Shown here: positions 55,086-63,582 of the stretch, one piece after another | Position numbering within the stretch: position 1 is the stretch's first letter | Layout of the letters: each line of letters begins with the position of its first letter | NCBI RefSeq assembly: GCF_044594925.1 | Contig: NZ_CP138991.1 | Span: forward strand, 2,232,001-2,296,000 | Length of the DNA: 64,000 nt | Origin: Maribacter sp044594925 | Lineage (GTDB): Bacteria; Bacteroidota; Bacteroidia; Flavobacteriales; Flavobacteriaceae | Direction: 5' to 3' | The notes under the pieces: generated by a model | Database searches by the model: none | Told to the model about the DNA's origin: nothing | Seen by the model: the letters and a program-made list of their open reading frames with translations, nothing else | Program-made: the position numbers and the translations under genes

Positions 55086-56228
55086 TTACTCTTCTGTCTC
55101 TTCGCCTTCTTCACCCTCTTCTTCTCCTTTTTTAACAGGCTCAGTTTTATTCCATTGCTTCACTTTATCTTCTTCAGTTAATCCAGACAGAATCTCTACG
55201 TTTACTCCGTCTGAGATACCTATTTCTATATCCCTTCTTTCAAATTCTTGCTCTCCTGTTGCTACTTCAACATATGGTTTGTCTGTTTTCTTGTCGAACT
55301 GCAATAATGCTTCCGGCACTACCATAACGCTATCTCTTCTATCCAATACCAAGGAAGCATTTGCACTATATCCGGCACGTATTAAAACATCATCGTTTAC
55401 CTCAACGTCTCCTTCAATTCTGAATTGAACCGCTCCGGTCTCTTCGACTCCCTTCGGTGCAATAAACTTCAGGTTAGCATCGAACTCCTCACCTTCTATT
55501 GCTCCTAAACTAATCTTAAGTGGCATACCTATCTTCAATTTACCGACTTCTCCTTCATCTACCTTACCCTCAAAAATCATTTTGCTCAAATCTGCAATTG
55601 AAGCGATTGTAGTTCCATCGTTGAAGTTATTTGCTTGTATCACTTGGTCACCCTCTTCAACCGGAATTTCAAGTATAGTTCCATCTACGGTAGCCCTAAT
55701 ATTCGTATTGGCGCTAGAAGAACCTCCTGCAGAACCTCTCCTAATAATTTGATAGTCCGCGCGAGCATTTTTAAGCTCCTGCTCGGCTTGATTGTAATTT
55801 AATTGAAGCGCATTAAAATCCTGACTAGAAATAACCCCCTTATCAAAGAGCGACTTATTACGGTCGTACTCGATTTTAGTATTATTCAAGGCCAATTCTG
55901 CGTTTCGAACCCTGCCATTTGCTTGATTAAGGGTTTGCTCGTTAGGAACAACCTTGATTACAGCGATTAAATCCCCAGCTTTGACCTTTACCCCTTCTTC
56001 CAAATAAATTTTCTCAATAATGCCAGAAATTTGGGGTTTAATCTCAATTTCGTCCTCAGGAATAACTTTACCCGTAGCGACTGTTTTCTTTTCAATATTT
56101 GCTTTGAAAGGCTGTGATGTTTCGTAAACAATAGAAGACTTACTATTACTCTTTATAAAGAATACTGCTGCCCATAAAGCTCCTAGAACTAGGAGTCCAA
56201 TTAGTATGTATTTTACAATTTTGTTCAT
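55086..56228 (-). CDS. HlyD/MacA-type periplasmic adaptor (copy near tolC)
   Basis: 380-aa membrane fusion protein. N-terminal membrane helix (about 7-25), biotinyl-lipoyl-like halves around a coiled-coil hairpin (about 95-170), beta-barrel and membrane-proximal domains. It shares long identical stretches with the second adaptor of the operon (QANNFNDGTTIA, KMIFEGKVDE, ATGEQEFER), so the two arose by duplication. The tail is a run of Glu/Gly residues, unlike its paralogue. It links an inner-membrane permease to TolC. Confidence 0.93.
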   Translation of the reverse strand: MNKIVKYILIGLLVLGALWAAVFFIKSNSKSSIVYETSQPFKANIEKKTVATGKVIPEDEIEIKPQISGIIEKIYLEEGVKVKAGDLIAVIKVVPNEQTLNQANGRVRNAELALNNTKIEYDRNKSLFDKGVISSQDFNALQLNYNQAEQELKNARADYQIIRRGSAGGSSSANTNIRATVDGTILEIPVEEGDQVIQANNFNDGTTIASIADLSKMIFEGKVDEGEVGKLKIGMPLKISLGAIEGEEFDANLKFIAPKGVEETGAVQFRIEGDVEVNDDVLIRAGYSANASLVLDRRDSVMVVPEALLQFDKKTDKPYVEVATGEQEFERRDIEIGISDGVNVEILSGLTEEDKVKQWNKTEPVKKGEEEGEEGEETEE

Positions 56229-56273
56229 TTTTAAGTGTATTAGTTTTTGTTCGTGTTTTGGTTTTGTTGTTTA

Positions 56274-57536
56274 TTATTCTTCTCGTAATGCATCTATAGG
56301 TTTAATGCTCACTGCCCTTTGTGCAGGAATTAATCCAATTAATGTTCCTAGAACCACCATTATAGCCAATGCTCCCAATACTAATGGAATAGGGACCGTT
56401 GGATTGGTATACGGAAAATCCACCCCTTGTGTAAAACCATTAATAGCGCTTAACACCAGAGCTCCCAGTATAATTCCGATAATTCCGGCAAGTAAGGTCA
56501 AGAAAACCGACTCTAAAATAATTTGATTTCTAACCTCGGCAGGAGTAGCTCCCAGTGCTCTTCGCACTCCAAGCTCTTTGGTTCTTTCCTTAACGGAGAT
56601 CAAAAGAATATTTCCAATACCGATAACACCTGCTAAAATCGTAGCTATACCTACAATTAGGGACAAAAAGGTCATGCCCTTGGAAAAGCCCATTATCTTA
56701 TTAAAAATCTCCCCTAAGTTAAAGGAACCGAACGCTCTTTCGTCCTCCGGATCAACCCTGTGAATATTTTTCAATGTCGCTTTTACATTCTGTTCAGCCT
56801 TAATAACGTCTGCATCGTCATAAGCGGCAATCGTTAACCAACCTACGTTATCCGCAGTGTTATATAGTTTTCTGTACGTTGTAAATGGAATGAAAATATC
56901 ACTATCGGTTTCAAATCCTCCACCAGGAGTAAATTTATGAACACCGACTACCTGAAAGAAAATGTCATCAATTCTAATATATCCCCCTATTGGATTTTCT
57001 CCTTTTTCAAAAAGCTCCTTCTCCGTTCGTTCACCAATTACACAGACCTTTCTGGTCTGTTCTATATCTTCATCGTTGATAAACCTACCGCCATCATAGA
57101 TTTTTTTCGTTGCTATTTTTGTAAACACTGGAAAATCTCCATATACCGCATAGTTACCGGATTTCTGACCACGCACAATTAAACCTGGTGCATCACCAAA
57201 AACGCCTTTAGCATTTCTGGGTGCTATATAATTGATTTCTGGGATACGATTTTTTAAAACCTCCACATCGCCAAGTTTTAACTGTAATTGTCTTCCAGTT
57301 TTGAAACCGTCGTAAGGAACACTTGTACTTTGCGCCCAGACGAACATACTATTCATAGCCACACTTTCGAACTGTCTTTCAAATCCATTATCCAAACCTT
57401 TTGCGGCACCAGACAAGCCTATATAAATAAATATTCCCCAGAGCACACCGATTATCGTAATAATAGTACGGGTCTTGTTCTTGCTAATAGAACCGAATAT
57501 TTCTTGCCATGTATTGCTATCAAAAATAAATTTCAT
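56274..57536 (-). CDS. MacB/FtsX-type ABC transporter permease (third of four)
   Basis: 420-aa permease without ATPase domain. One N-terminal helix (about 20-40), a MacB periplasmic core domain (about 45-265), then three C-terminal FtsX helices with the coupling motif VKERTKELGVRRALGATP before the second of them. It ends in IKPIDALREE, the usual end of this family. Starts at an ATG 1 base before the stop of the upstream permease, so translation is coupled. It probably pairs with the neighbouring permease as a heterodimer using the ATPase encoded just upstream. Confidence 0.92.
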   Translation of the reverse strand: MKFIFDSNTWQEIFGSISKNKTRTIITIIGVLWGIFIYIGLSGAAKGLDNGFERQFESVAMNSMFVWAQSTSVPYDGFKTGRQLQLKLGDVEVLKNRIPEINYIAPRNAKGVFGDAPGLIVRGQKSGNYAVYGDFPVFTKIATKKIYDGGRFINDEDIEQTRKVCVIGERTEKELFEKGENPIGGYIRIDDIFFQVVGVHKFTPGGGFETDSDIFIPFTTYRKLYNTADNVGWLTIAAYDDADVIKAEQNVKATLKNIHRVDPEDERAFGSFNLGEIFNKIMGFSKGMTFLSLIVGIATILAGVIGIGNILLISVKERTKELGVRRALGATPAEVRNQIILESVFLTLLAGIIGIILGALVLSAINGFTQGVDFPYTNPTVPIPLVLGALAIMVVLGTLIGLIPAQRAVSIKPIDALREE

Positions 57537-57537
57537 A

Positions 57538-58767
57538 TCATTCGTCTCTTAGTGCAACAATCGGTTTAATTCTCGCGGCTCTTCTAGCCGGTATATATCC
57601 CGCAATAGCGCCAAAAATGATTAACGTTACTGTAGCAAAAATGGCGGTTCCCGTATTTATAAAAGGATTAGTTATAAAATAATCCGCTAGTTTTTCTCCG
57701 AGGGAACTTAATAGTGCTACACCCAGTAACATTCCTACAAAACCGGAAATCGTAGTAATGAAAACAGACTCTAATAAAATGGTACTAATCACAGATTTTG
57801 GTGTTGCGCCCAATGCCTTGCGTATACCCAATTCCTTGGTGCGCTCCTTCACTACAAAAACCATAATATTACTTATCCCTATAATTCCTGCGATAATGGT
57901 TCCGAAGGCTACGATAGAGACAATAAGTTGCAAAATTCCCGCAAACTGTTGATTTTGCTTTAACTGATCCGCCACGTTTCTAATGAACAGTCCATTCTGA
58001 TCTTCTGGACTAATAAACTTTTTACTCCTCATGAACTTATCCAAACTTCGCTGAAATGCCATTGCACCGGAATAACCTATCTCTGGTTTAAAGCCAATTA
58101 CAATTTGATTTATCTTATCCGTATTTTTTTCTATCAGTTGTCTAGTAGTATAGGGAATATAAATTCTTCTTTCCTCGTTATCACCCGCATCATCTTGGAA
58201 AACCCCTATAACTTTGAATGCGCTTCCCGCTATGTCTATATACTTACCTATGGACTCTTCTTGAGAAAACAAATCTTTTTCAACCAATCTCCCTATTACT
58301 GCGTACTTCGTTTTATTAGCGATATCCTCGCGATTAAGGTACCTACCTTTCATAATAATCGTCTTCTCCGCAAATTGATAAGACTCACTTACGCCTCTAG
58401 TGGTATAGTTATTGGATTCATTTTTATACTTGACAAGTCCACCTCTATCCACTCTTGGTGATACATACTCAATGAACATGGCGAAATTCTTTTCCAAATC
58501 TGCCAAATCAGAATTATCAAATTCTATTCTTCGGTTAGACTTATAGCCTTTATAAGGAATAGATGTTCTTCCTGGAAAGAGGAAAAAGGTATTGGTAGCA
58601 TCGTCTTTAAAAAATTCGTCAAAGGTGTTAATAAGGCCATTCCCGAAACCATATAATACTACAAATATTAAAATACCCAAGGCCACTGTAAAACCAGAAA
58701 GGAATGTCCTTAACTTGTTTTTCTGAATGGTTTCAAATATTTCTTTCCAGTTATCCCTATTAAACAT
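57538..58767 (-). CDS. MacB/FtsX-type ABC transporter permease (second module, first subunit)
   Basis: 409-aa paralogue of the other permeases, with N-terminal helix, periplasmic core (about 45-250) and three FtsX helices. The coupling motif is VKERTKELGIRKALGATP; the end reads IKPIVALRDE. The ATG overlaps the ATPase stop by 8 bases. Heterodimer with the next gene is likely, since each adjacent pair in the operon holds one RRALG-type and one RKALG-type coupling helix. Confidence 0.92.
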   Translation of the reverse strand: MFNRDNWKEIFETIQKNKLRTFLSGFTVALGILIFVVLYGFGNGLINTFDEFFKDDATNTFFLFPGRTSIPYKGYKSNRRIEFDNSDLADLEKNFAMFIEYVSPRVDRGGLVKYKNESNNYTTRGVSESYQFAEKTIIMKGRYLNREDIANKTKYAVIGRLVEKDLFSQEESIGKYIDIAGSAFKVIGVFQDDAGDNEERRIYIPYTTRQLIEKNTDKINQIVIGFKPEIGYSGAMAFQRSLDKFMRSKKFISPEDQNGLFIRNVADQLKQNQQFAGILQLIVSIVAFGTIIAGIIGISNIMVFVVKERTKELGIRKALGATPKSVISTILLESVFITTISGFVGMLLGVALLSSLGEKLADYFITNPFINTGTAIFATVTLIIFGAIAGYIPARRAARIKPIVALRDE

Positions 58768-59461
58768 ATTGTGATGCTCTTACTTGCTCAACTTTTTTAT
58801 CTTCTACGATAACACCGTCTTTTAAATGAACGATTCGTTTACACATATCGGCAATATCCGGTTCATGTGTCACTACCAAAATGGTGTTACCATCATCATT
58901 GATTTTCTGAATCAAATCCATTACCTCATACGATGTTTTACTATCCAAAGCACCTGTTGGCTCATCCGCCAAAAGCACTTTCGGTTCTGCCGCCATTGCT
59001 CTAGCGATAGCCACTCTTTGCTTTTGGCCACCAGAAAGCTCACTTGGCAAATGGGAAGCCCATTGCTTTAGCCCCACCTGTTCCAAATATTTCAAGGCTT
59101 TCTCTTGGCGTTCTTTTCTGCTTACCCTTTGATAATATAGCGGCAAGGCAACGTTTTCCATGGCGCTTTTATAATTTATCAGGTTAAAGGATTGAAAAAT
59201 AAATCCTAAGAACTTGTTACGATATTGTGCGGCCTTGGTTTCGTTTAAGTTTTTTATGGGAACATTATCCAATGTATACGAACCTTCATCGAGTTCATCT
59301 AACATCCCCAAAATATTCAATAGTGTAGATTTACCTGAACCTGAAGAACCCATTATAGCTACTAACTCTCCTTCTTCTACTTTAAAATTAATTCCCTTTA
59401 AAACATGGAGCGAGTTGCTACCCATTTTATAGGATTTATGAAGATCGTTTATTTCAATCAT
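58760..59461 (-). CDS. ABC transporter ATP-binding protein (MacB/LolD-like), single ATPase of the operon
   Basis: 233-aa nucleotide-binding subunit. Walker A GSSGSGKST (38-46), signature LSGGQKQRVAIARA, Walker B VLLADEPTGALD, and switch His in VTHEPD. It is the only ATPase for four permeases in this operon and lies between the two modules. Typical LolD/MacB-type length. ATG start; 94 bases, with no clear promoter, separate it from the upstream adaptor. Confidence 0.95.
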   Translation of the reverse strand: MIEINDLHKSYKMGSNSLHVLKGINFKVEEGELVAIMGSSGSGKSTLLNILGMLDELDEGSYTLDNVPIKNLNETKAAQYRNKFLGFIFQSFNLINYKSAMENVALPLYYQRVSRKERQEKALKYLEQVGLKQWASHLPSELSGGQKQRVAIARAMAAEPKVLLADEPTGALDSKTSYEVMDLIQKINDDGNTILVVTHEPDIADMCKRIVHLKDGVIVEDKKVEQVRASQYV

Positions 59462-59555
59462 GTTGGTTGTATTAATGGTTTGAAGGGCTCTAAAAAGACT
59501 TTCATCTGTAAGACAGCTAAACCCTTTAATTGTTACAATTTTTTTACTTTATTTT

Positions 59556-60668
59556 CTAATTACCTTCTTCTTCGTTCTCAATCTTGTTCCAGACCTTTAT
59601 TTTATCCTCCATCGTTATTCCAGATTTCACCTCTACAAAAATACCATCGCTTACGCCCAAATCTATGTCTTTGCGTTCAAATTCCTGCTCTCCAGTAGCA
59701 ATTTCAACATATGGCTCTTTAGTCTCGTCATCAAATTGCACCAAAGCCTCCTTAACCGCTAATACGCTATCGACTTTTGCCAAAATAATTGAGGCATTTG
59801 CACTTAAACCTGCTCTTATAAAAACAGAATCCTGTTTTTTCATAGTACCCTTGATTTCAAATTGAATTGCTCCATTTTCTTCTTTACCTTTTGGCGCTAT
59901 GTAGTCTAACACCGCATCGAAAACAGTATTTTCAATAGCGCCTACCGTAATTTCCAGTGGTAGCTCTTCCTTAATCTTACCAACCTCGGATTCGTCTACC
60001 TTACCTTCAAAAATCATTTTTTCAACATCGGCAATTGCAGCTATAGTGGTACCCTCGTTAAAGTTATTTGCCTCTATGACCTGGTTTCCTACCTCTACAG
60101 GCACCTCTAGTACCATACCACTTACTGTGGCTCTAATCTGAGTGTTAGCGGCATTACCAAACCCTTTAGTAGTACCGGTGTTCACTATTTCAAACCGTTT
60201 GTTGGCCGCTCTATAGGTCTGTTTGGCTTGATCATAAGCAACCTGTGCGCGATCTAAGTCGGCTTGGGAAATGACTCCCTTGTTAAATATGGTCATTTGC
60301 CTATCATAATTCCGTTTTTGGTCATCTAAATTGATCTTTGCGTTATCTATCTGATTTCGCGCATCTATAAGCGCATTTAAATTCGGAACTACTTTTATTT
60401 TCACCAATAGGTCACCGGATTTTACATAATCTCCGCCTTCAACAAAAACCTCTTCTATAACTCCTGAGATATTAGGCTTAATAAGCACTTCCTCTAAAGG
60501 CAAAATACTTCCTGTCGCTACCGTTTTTTTAACGATGGTCTTTTTAGACGCCTGCTCCGTTTCATAAACAACAGGATCTTCTGAATTTTTTTGATAGAGG
60601 TAGTACATAGCGCCTCCGAAGAGTACTACGATTAAAATTAAAATAATTCTAGTGATTGATTTTTTCAT
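59556..60668 (-). CDS. HlyD/MacA-type periplasmic adaptor (promoter-proximal copy)
   Basis: 370-aa membrane fusion protein, close paralogue of the adaptor near tolC. N-terminal membrane helix (about 5-24), lipoyl halves around a coiled-coil hairpin (about 90-165), and C-terminal barrel domains; identical stretches include EANNFNEGTTIA, KMIFEGKVDE and ATGEQEFER. It lies between the first permease pair and the ATPase. ATG start, 33 bases after the permease stop. It likely serves the first permease pair. Confidence 0.93.
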   Translation of the reverse strand: MKKSITRIILILIVVLFGGAMYYLYQKNSEDPVVYETEQASKKTIVKKTVATGSILPLEEVLIKPNISGVIEEVFVEGGDYVKSGDLLVKIKVVPNLNALIDARNQIDNAKINLDDQKRNYDRQMTIFNKGVISQADLDRAQVAYDQAKQTYRAANKRFEIVNTGTTKGFGNAANTQIRATVSGMVLEVPVEVGNQVIEANNFNEGTTIAAIADVEKMIFEGKVDESEVGKIKEELPLEITVGAIENTVFDAVLDYIAPKGKEENGAIQFEIKGTMKKQDSVFIRAGLSANASIILAKVDSVLAVKEALVQFDDETKEPYVEIATGEQEFERKDIDLGVSDGIFVEVKSGITMEDKIKVWNKIENEEEGN

Positions 60669-60701
60669 TTTTTGATTGGTTTAATATAATTGATTTCGTT
60701 T

Positions 60702-61958
60702 TTATTCCGTTCTTAACGCTTCAATAGGTCGCACTCGTATGGCACTATTTGCAGGAATAAAACCTGCCAAAAGACCAGATACGACTAGTATGACCAAGGC
60801 ACTGATTACGACACCTAAACTAACACTAGGATTAAGGAACATATCTACGGGACCAAGGGATTCCAGTAAGGTATTGATACCATAAATAGAAAGTGCCCCA
60901 AAAATAATACCCACCATACCTGAAATGATAGTCAAAAAGATAGATTCCATTAAAATCTGTAATCTAATAGACCATGGGTCTTCACCTAGAGCCCTTCTGA
61001 TTCCTATCTCCTTCGTTCTTTCCTTTATAACGATGAGCATGATATTGCTAACACCTATAATTCCAGATAATAAAACCAATATACCGACAAAATAAGCCAC
61101 AAATTTTAAGGCTCCGAATAGACTTTCCACGCGATTAAATTGCTGATACAAATCAAAATGACCAATAGCTCTTTCATCATCTGGATGCACCTTTCTGCTT
61201 TGTTTGACCGTACTGATTACTTTATTTTTCAAATCACTTATAGAGCTTCCATCTTTTGCCGTTATCGCCATCCAACCGACATTATCGGCACGATTAAAAG
61301 CTTGGGAAAAAGTTGTAAAAGGCATAAATATCTCGCGTTCACTATTTTGTCCACCTCCATCACTCGTCTTTTCCTTATAAGTACCTACTACCATAAAATT
61401 AACACCGTTTACCTTAAGGTAGGTGCCTAATGGGTCCTCGCCTTCCTCGTATAAATCCTGTCGTATACCATCTCCAATGACCACAACCTTCCGTTTCGCC
61501 CTGATATCATTATGGTTGAAAAAGCGGCCTTTGGCTGCGTATATCGGGTTTTGTTCAATAATCTCCGGATAATCACCGAAGACCCGGTATTGCCCACTTT
61601 CTAATCCTCGGATAACATTATCGCCCTCCGTTTGTCGCATACTATTTCTAGGTGATATGATACGTAACTCAGGAACACTTCGCCTTAAAAGGTCTACATC
61701 TGATAATTTAAAATTAAAGTTCCTTCCCTCTGGAAGTCCTTGATGGGCCATAGTTGTAGTCTGTGTCCACATGAACATGGTATTTGTTGCAACACCATTA
61801 AAATCTTGTCGTATACCGTTTTCGAGACCTTTTCCAGCAGCTAAAAGAATTATCAATATGAATATTCCCCAACCAACACCGAATGCAGTGGCTACAGTTC
61901 TCCATACATTTGTAGAAAGCACTTCTAAAATCTCTCTCCAACGGTCCTTATTGAACAT
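60702..61958 (-). CDS. MacB/FtsX-type ABC transporter permease (first module, second subunit)
   Basis: 418-aa permease: N-terminal helix (about 20-40), periplasmic core (about 45-270), three FtsX helices, coupling motif IKERTKEIGIRRALGEDP and terminal VRPIEALRTE. It is most like the 420-aa permease of the second module (both RRALG type), which supports duplication of a permease pair. ATG start, 34 bases after the upstream permease stop. Confidence 0.92.
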   Translation of the reverse strand: MFNKDRWREILEVLSTNVWRTVATAFGVGWGIFILIILLAAGKGLENGIRQDFNGVATNTMFMWTQTTTMAHQGLPEGRNFNFKLSDVDLLRRSVPELRIISPRNSMRQTEGDNVIRGLESGQYRVFGDYPEIIEQNPIYAAKGRFFNHNDIRAKRKVVVIGDGIRQDLYEEGEDPLGTYLKVNGVNFMVVGTYKEKTSDGGGQNSEREIFMPFTTFSQAFNRADNVGWMAITAKDGSSISDLKNKVISTVKQSRKVHPDDERAIGHFDLYQQFNRVESLFGALKFVAYFVGILVLLSGIIGVSNIMLIVIKERTKEIGIRRALGEDPWSIRLQILMESIFLTIISGMVGIIFGALSIYGINTLLESLGPVDMFLNPSVSLGVVISALVILVVSGLLAGFIPANSAIRVRPIEALRTE

Positions 61959-61992
61959 TACTTATTGTTTAAAAATTATTACCCCAAAAACT

Positions 61993-63243
61993 CTATTCGT
62001 CTCGCAAAGCTTCTATAACATGTACTCTAACAGCTTTCCATGCAGGAAAGAAACCTGCTAAGCTACCTGCCACAATTAACAATATAACCGTAGTAAGTGC
62101 CACATTAAAATTCACCGAAGGGTTAAGTACATAATCCACTTGTATATGGGGACCAAGAAGCTCCAAGAGCCCCATACTAAAAATGAGTCCGGTGAACCCT
62201 GCTATTGCCGTCACAAAAATTGCTTCATGCATTATCATTCCAATAATGGACCAGGGCTTTGCACCCAGCGCTTTTCTAATGCCGATTTCCCGGGTTCTTT
62301 CCTTAACAACTATAAGCATGATATTACTGACACTGACTACACCTGCTATAATGGTAAAAAAGCCAACAACCCAGAAGAATAGTTTTATACCACCTATTAA
62401 AGAATAATAACGTTTCGCCTCCTGAATCGGATTCCATATACGAATAGCCCGGTCATCTTCCGGCGCCACTTTATGATATTTCTTTAGGTATTTTAGGAGT
62501 GCCGCTGTGAACTCTCCGTTTTTAGCGACGGTAGCATCAAAAGTTTCCAACTCCGGAAGCATAAAATTCATATTATTAATACGGTCACCACCATTAAATG
62601 CAATTTGTGCTGTAGTAATAGGAATGAAAATACGCTCCTCCTCACCTTCATTATCACCATGTTCTCCAAAAACACCAACAATCCTAAAACCCGCACCAGA
62701 AATTGTGATATATTCTCCAATTGGCGAATCCACCTCAGAGAACACCTCTCTTTTAATCTTGTTGCTGATGACTGCGACCTTTGCGTTTTGAGCAACGTCC
62801 GTCTCGTTAATATATCTTCCCTCGGATAAGTATTCGTTTTCAATGGTTTGTAGGTCTCCATTTGTTCCCTGTATACGATATACCAACAAATCATTATTGT
62901 AAACTACCTGAACATTTCTTGGAAAATACAAAAGTGAAGCCTTTTCATAGTCGTCCTCAAATGCACTTGTAGCCATGTCAAAATTCTCGTTACGCAACTG
63001 AATCTGTCTTCCCGGATTTAACCCTTGATATTCTACCGTAGTTCTTCTAGGCCATACCCATATACTAGTAGCTGCATCTTCTTTAAATTCTGCAGATATA
63101 CCATTTTGCATACCTTGACCAAAACCCAATAAAATAACTAGTATAAAGATACCTGAGGCTACAGATAATCCTGTAAGGAAGGTCCGCAATTTATTTTTCC
63201 GAATAGTATCGAAAATTTCTTGCCATCTTTCAATGTCGAACAT
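61993..63243 (-). CDS. MacB/FtsX-type ABC transporter permease (first module, first subunit)
   Basis: 416-aa first gene of the operon. N-terminal helix, periplasmic core (about 45-275), three FtsX helices with VKERTREIGIRKALGAKP, ending VHVIEALRDE. The frame extends upstream to a TTG at 63312, but ATG 63243 (MFDIERWQEIF) matches the start of its three paralogues and is chosen. A 19-bp palindrome lies 23 bases upstream. Confidence 0.92.
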   Translation of the reverse strand: MFDIERWQEIFDTIRKNKLRTFLTGLSVASGIFILVILLGFGQGMQNGISAEFKEDAATSIWVWPRRTTVEYQGLNPGRQIQLRNENFDMATSAFEDDYEKASLLYFPRNVQVVYNNDLLVYRIQGTNGDLQTIENEYLSEGRYINETDVAQNAKVAVISNKIKREVFSEVDSPIGEYITISGAGFRIVGVFGEHGDNEGEEERIFIPITTAQIAFNGGDRINNMNFMLPELETFDATVAKNGEFTAALLKYLKKYHKVAPEDDRAIRIWNPIQEAKRYYSLIGGIKLFFWVVGFFTIIAGVVSVSNIMLIVVKERTREIGIRKALGAKPWSIIGMIMHEAIFVTAIAGFTGLIFSMGLLELLGPHIQVDYVLNPSVNFNVALTTVILLIVAGSLAGFFPAWKAVRVHVIEALRDE

Positions 63244-63265
63244 GTGATTGGTTTTGATTGATGAA

Positions 63266-63284
63266 TGCGATATTAAATATCGCA
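63266..63284. promoter_or_regulatory. 19-bp palindrome upstream of the exporter operon
   Basis: Arms TGCGATAT and ATATCGCA are perfect, with a 3-base centre TAA. It lies between the first permease ATG (63243) and the next gene upstream (63359). Size and symmetry fit an operator for a dimeric repressor; a leader hairpin is the alternative. No regulator gene lies beside it. Confidence 0.55.
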
Positions 63285-63358
63285 CATAGATAAGACTACC
63301 TATCTTGTACAATGTTACAGATTAAGAATAAAAAAAGTGTTAAAACTTTAAAATTGTG

Positions 63359-63574
63359 TTAAGAACGCATTTTGCGGTAGATAAAATAAAAGAGCCCTGC
63401 TACCAGAATATAGGGAATAGCCATTAAATAAACGATGCCATTATTGATACCCTTAGCAGCGTTCCCAGTTGATTCACTTTCAAGAACTGCCCTACACATA
63501 GCGCACTGTGCCTCTGTAATTTCGGGCACTAAAAGGAAACTAATTACCAATAAGAAAATCAACTTTTTTTTCAT
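63359..63574 (-). CDS. 71-aa exported CxxC membrane protein next to DUF420
   Basis: Small protein with a signal peptide or first helix (about 4-20, ending near EAQ), then CAMCR (Cys24 to Cys27), a short Ser/Glu/Asn-rich stretch and a second membrane helix (about 45-66) with a basic end. An upstream TTG at 63649 would give 96 aa but overlaps the DUF420 gene, and the extension looks unlike protein, so ATG 63574 is chosen. I do not recognise a named family. A Cys-Ala-Met-Cys pair facing the periplasm would suit copper or thiol chemistry, and DUF420 proteins serve oxidase assembly, but this is inference. It starts 8 bases after the DUF420 stop. Confidence 0.75.
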   Translation of the reverse strand: MKKKLIFLLVISFLLVPEITEAQCAMCRAVLESESTGNAAKGINNGIVYLMAIPYILVAGLFYFIYRKMRS

Positions 63575-63582
63575 GATGCGGT

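Noticed and set aside
61993..63312. Longer start (TTG at 63312) for the first permease
   Set aside because: The 23-residue extension is absent from three paralogues in the same operon and would cover the 19-bp palindrome.
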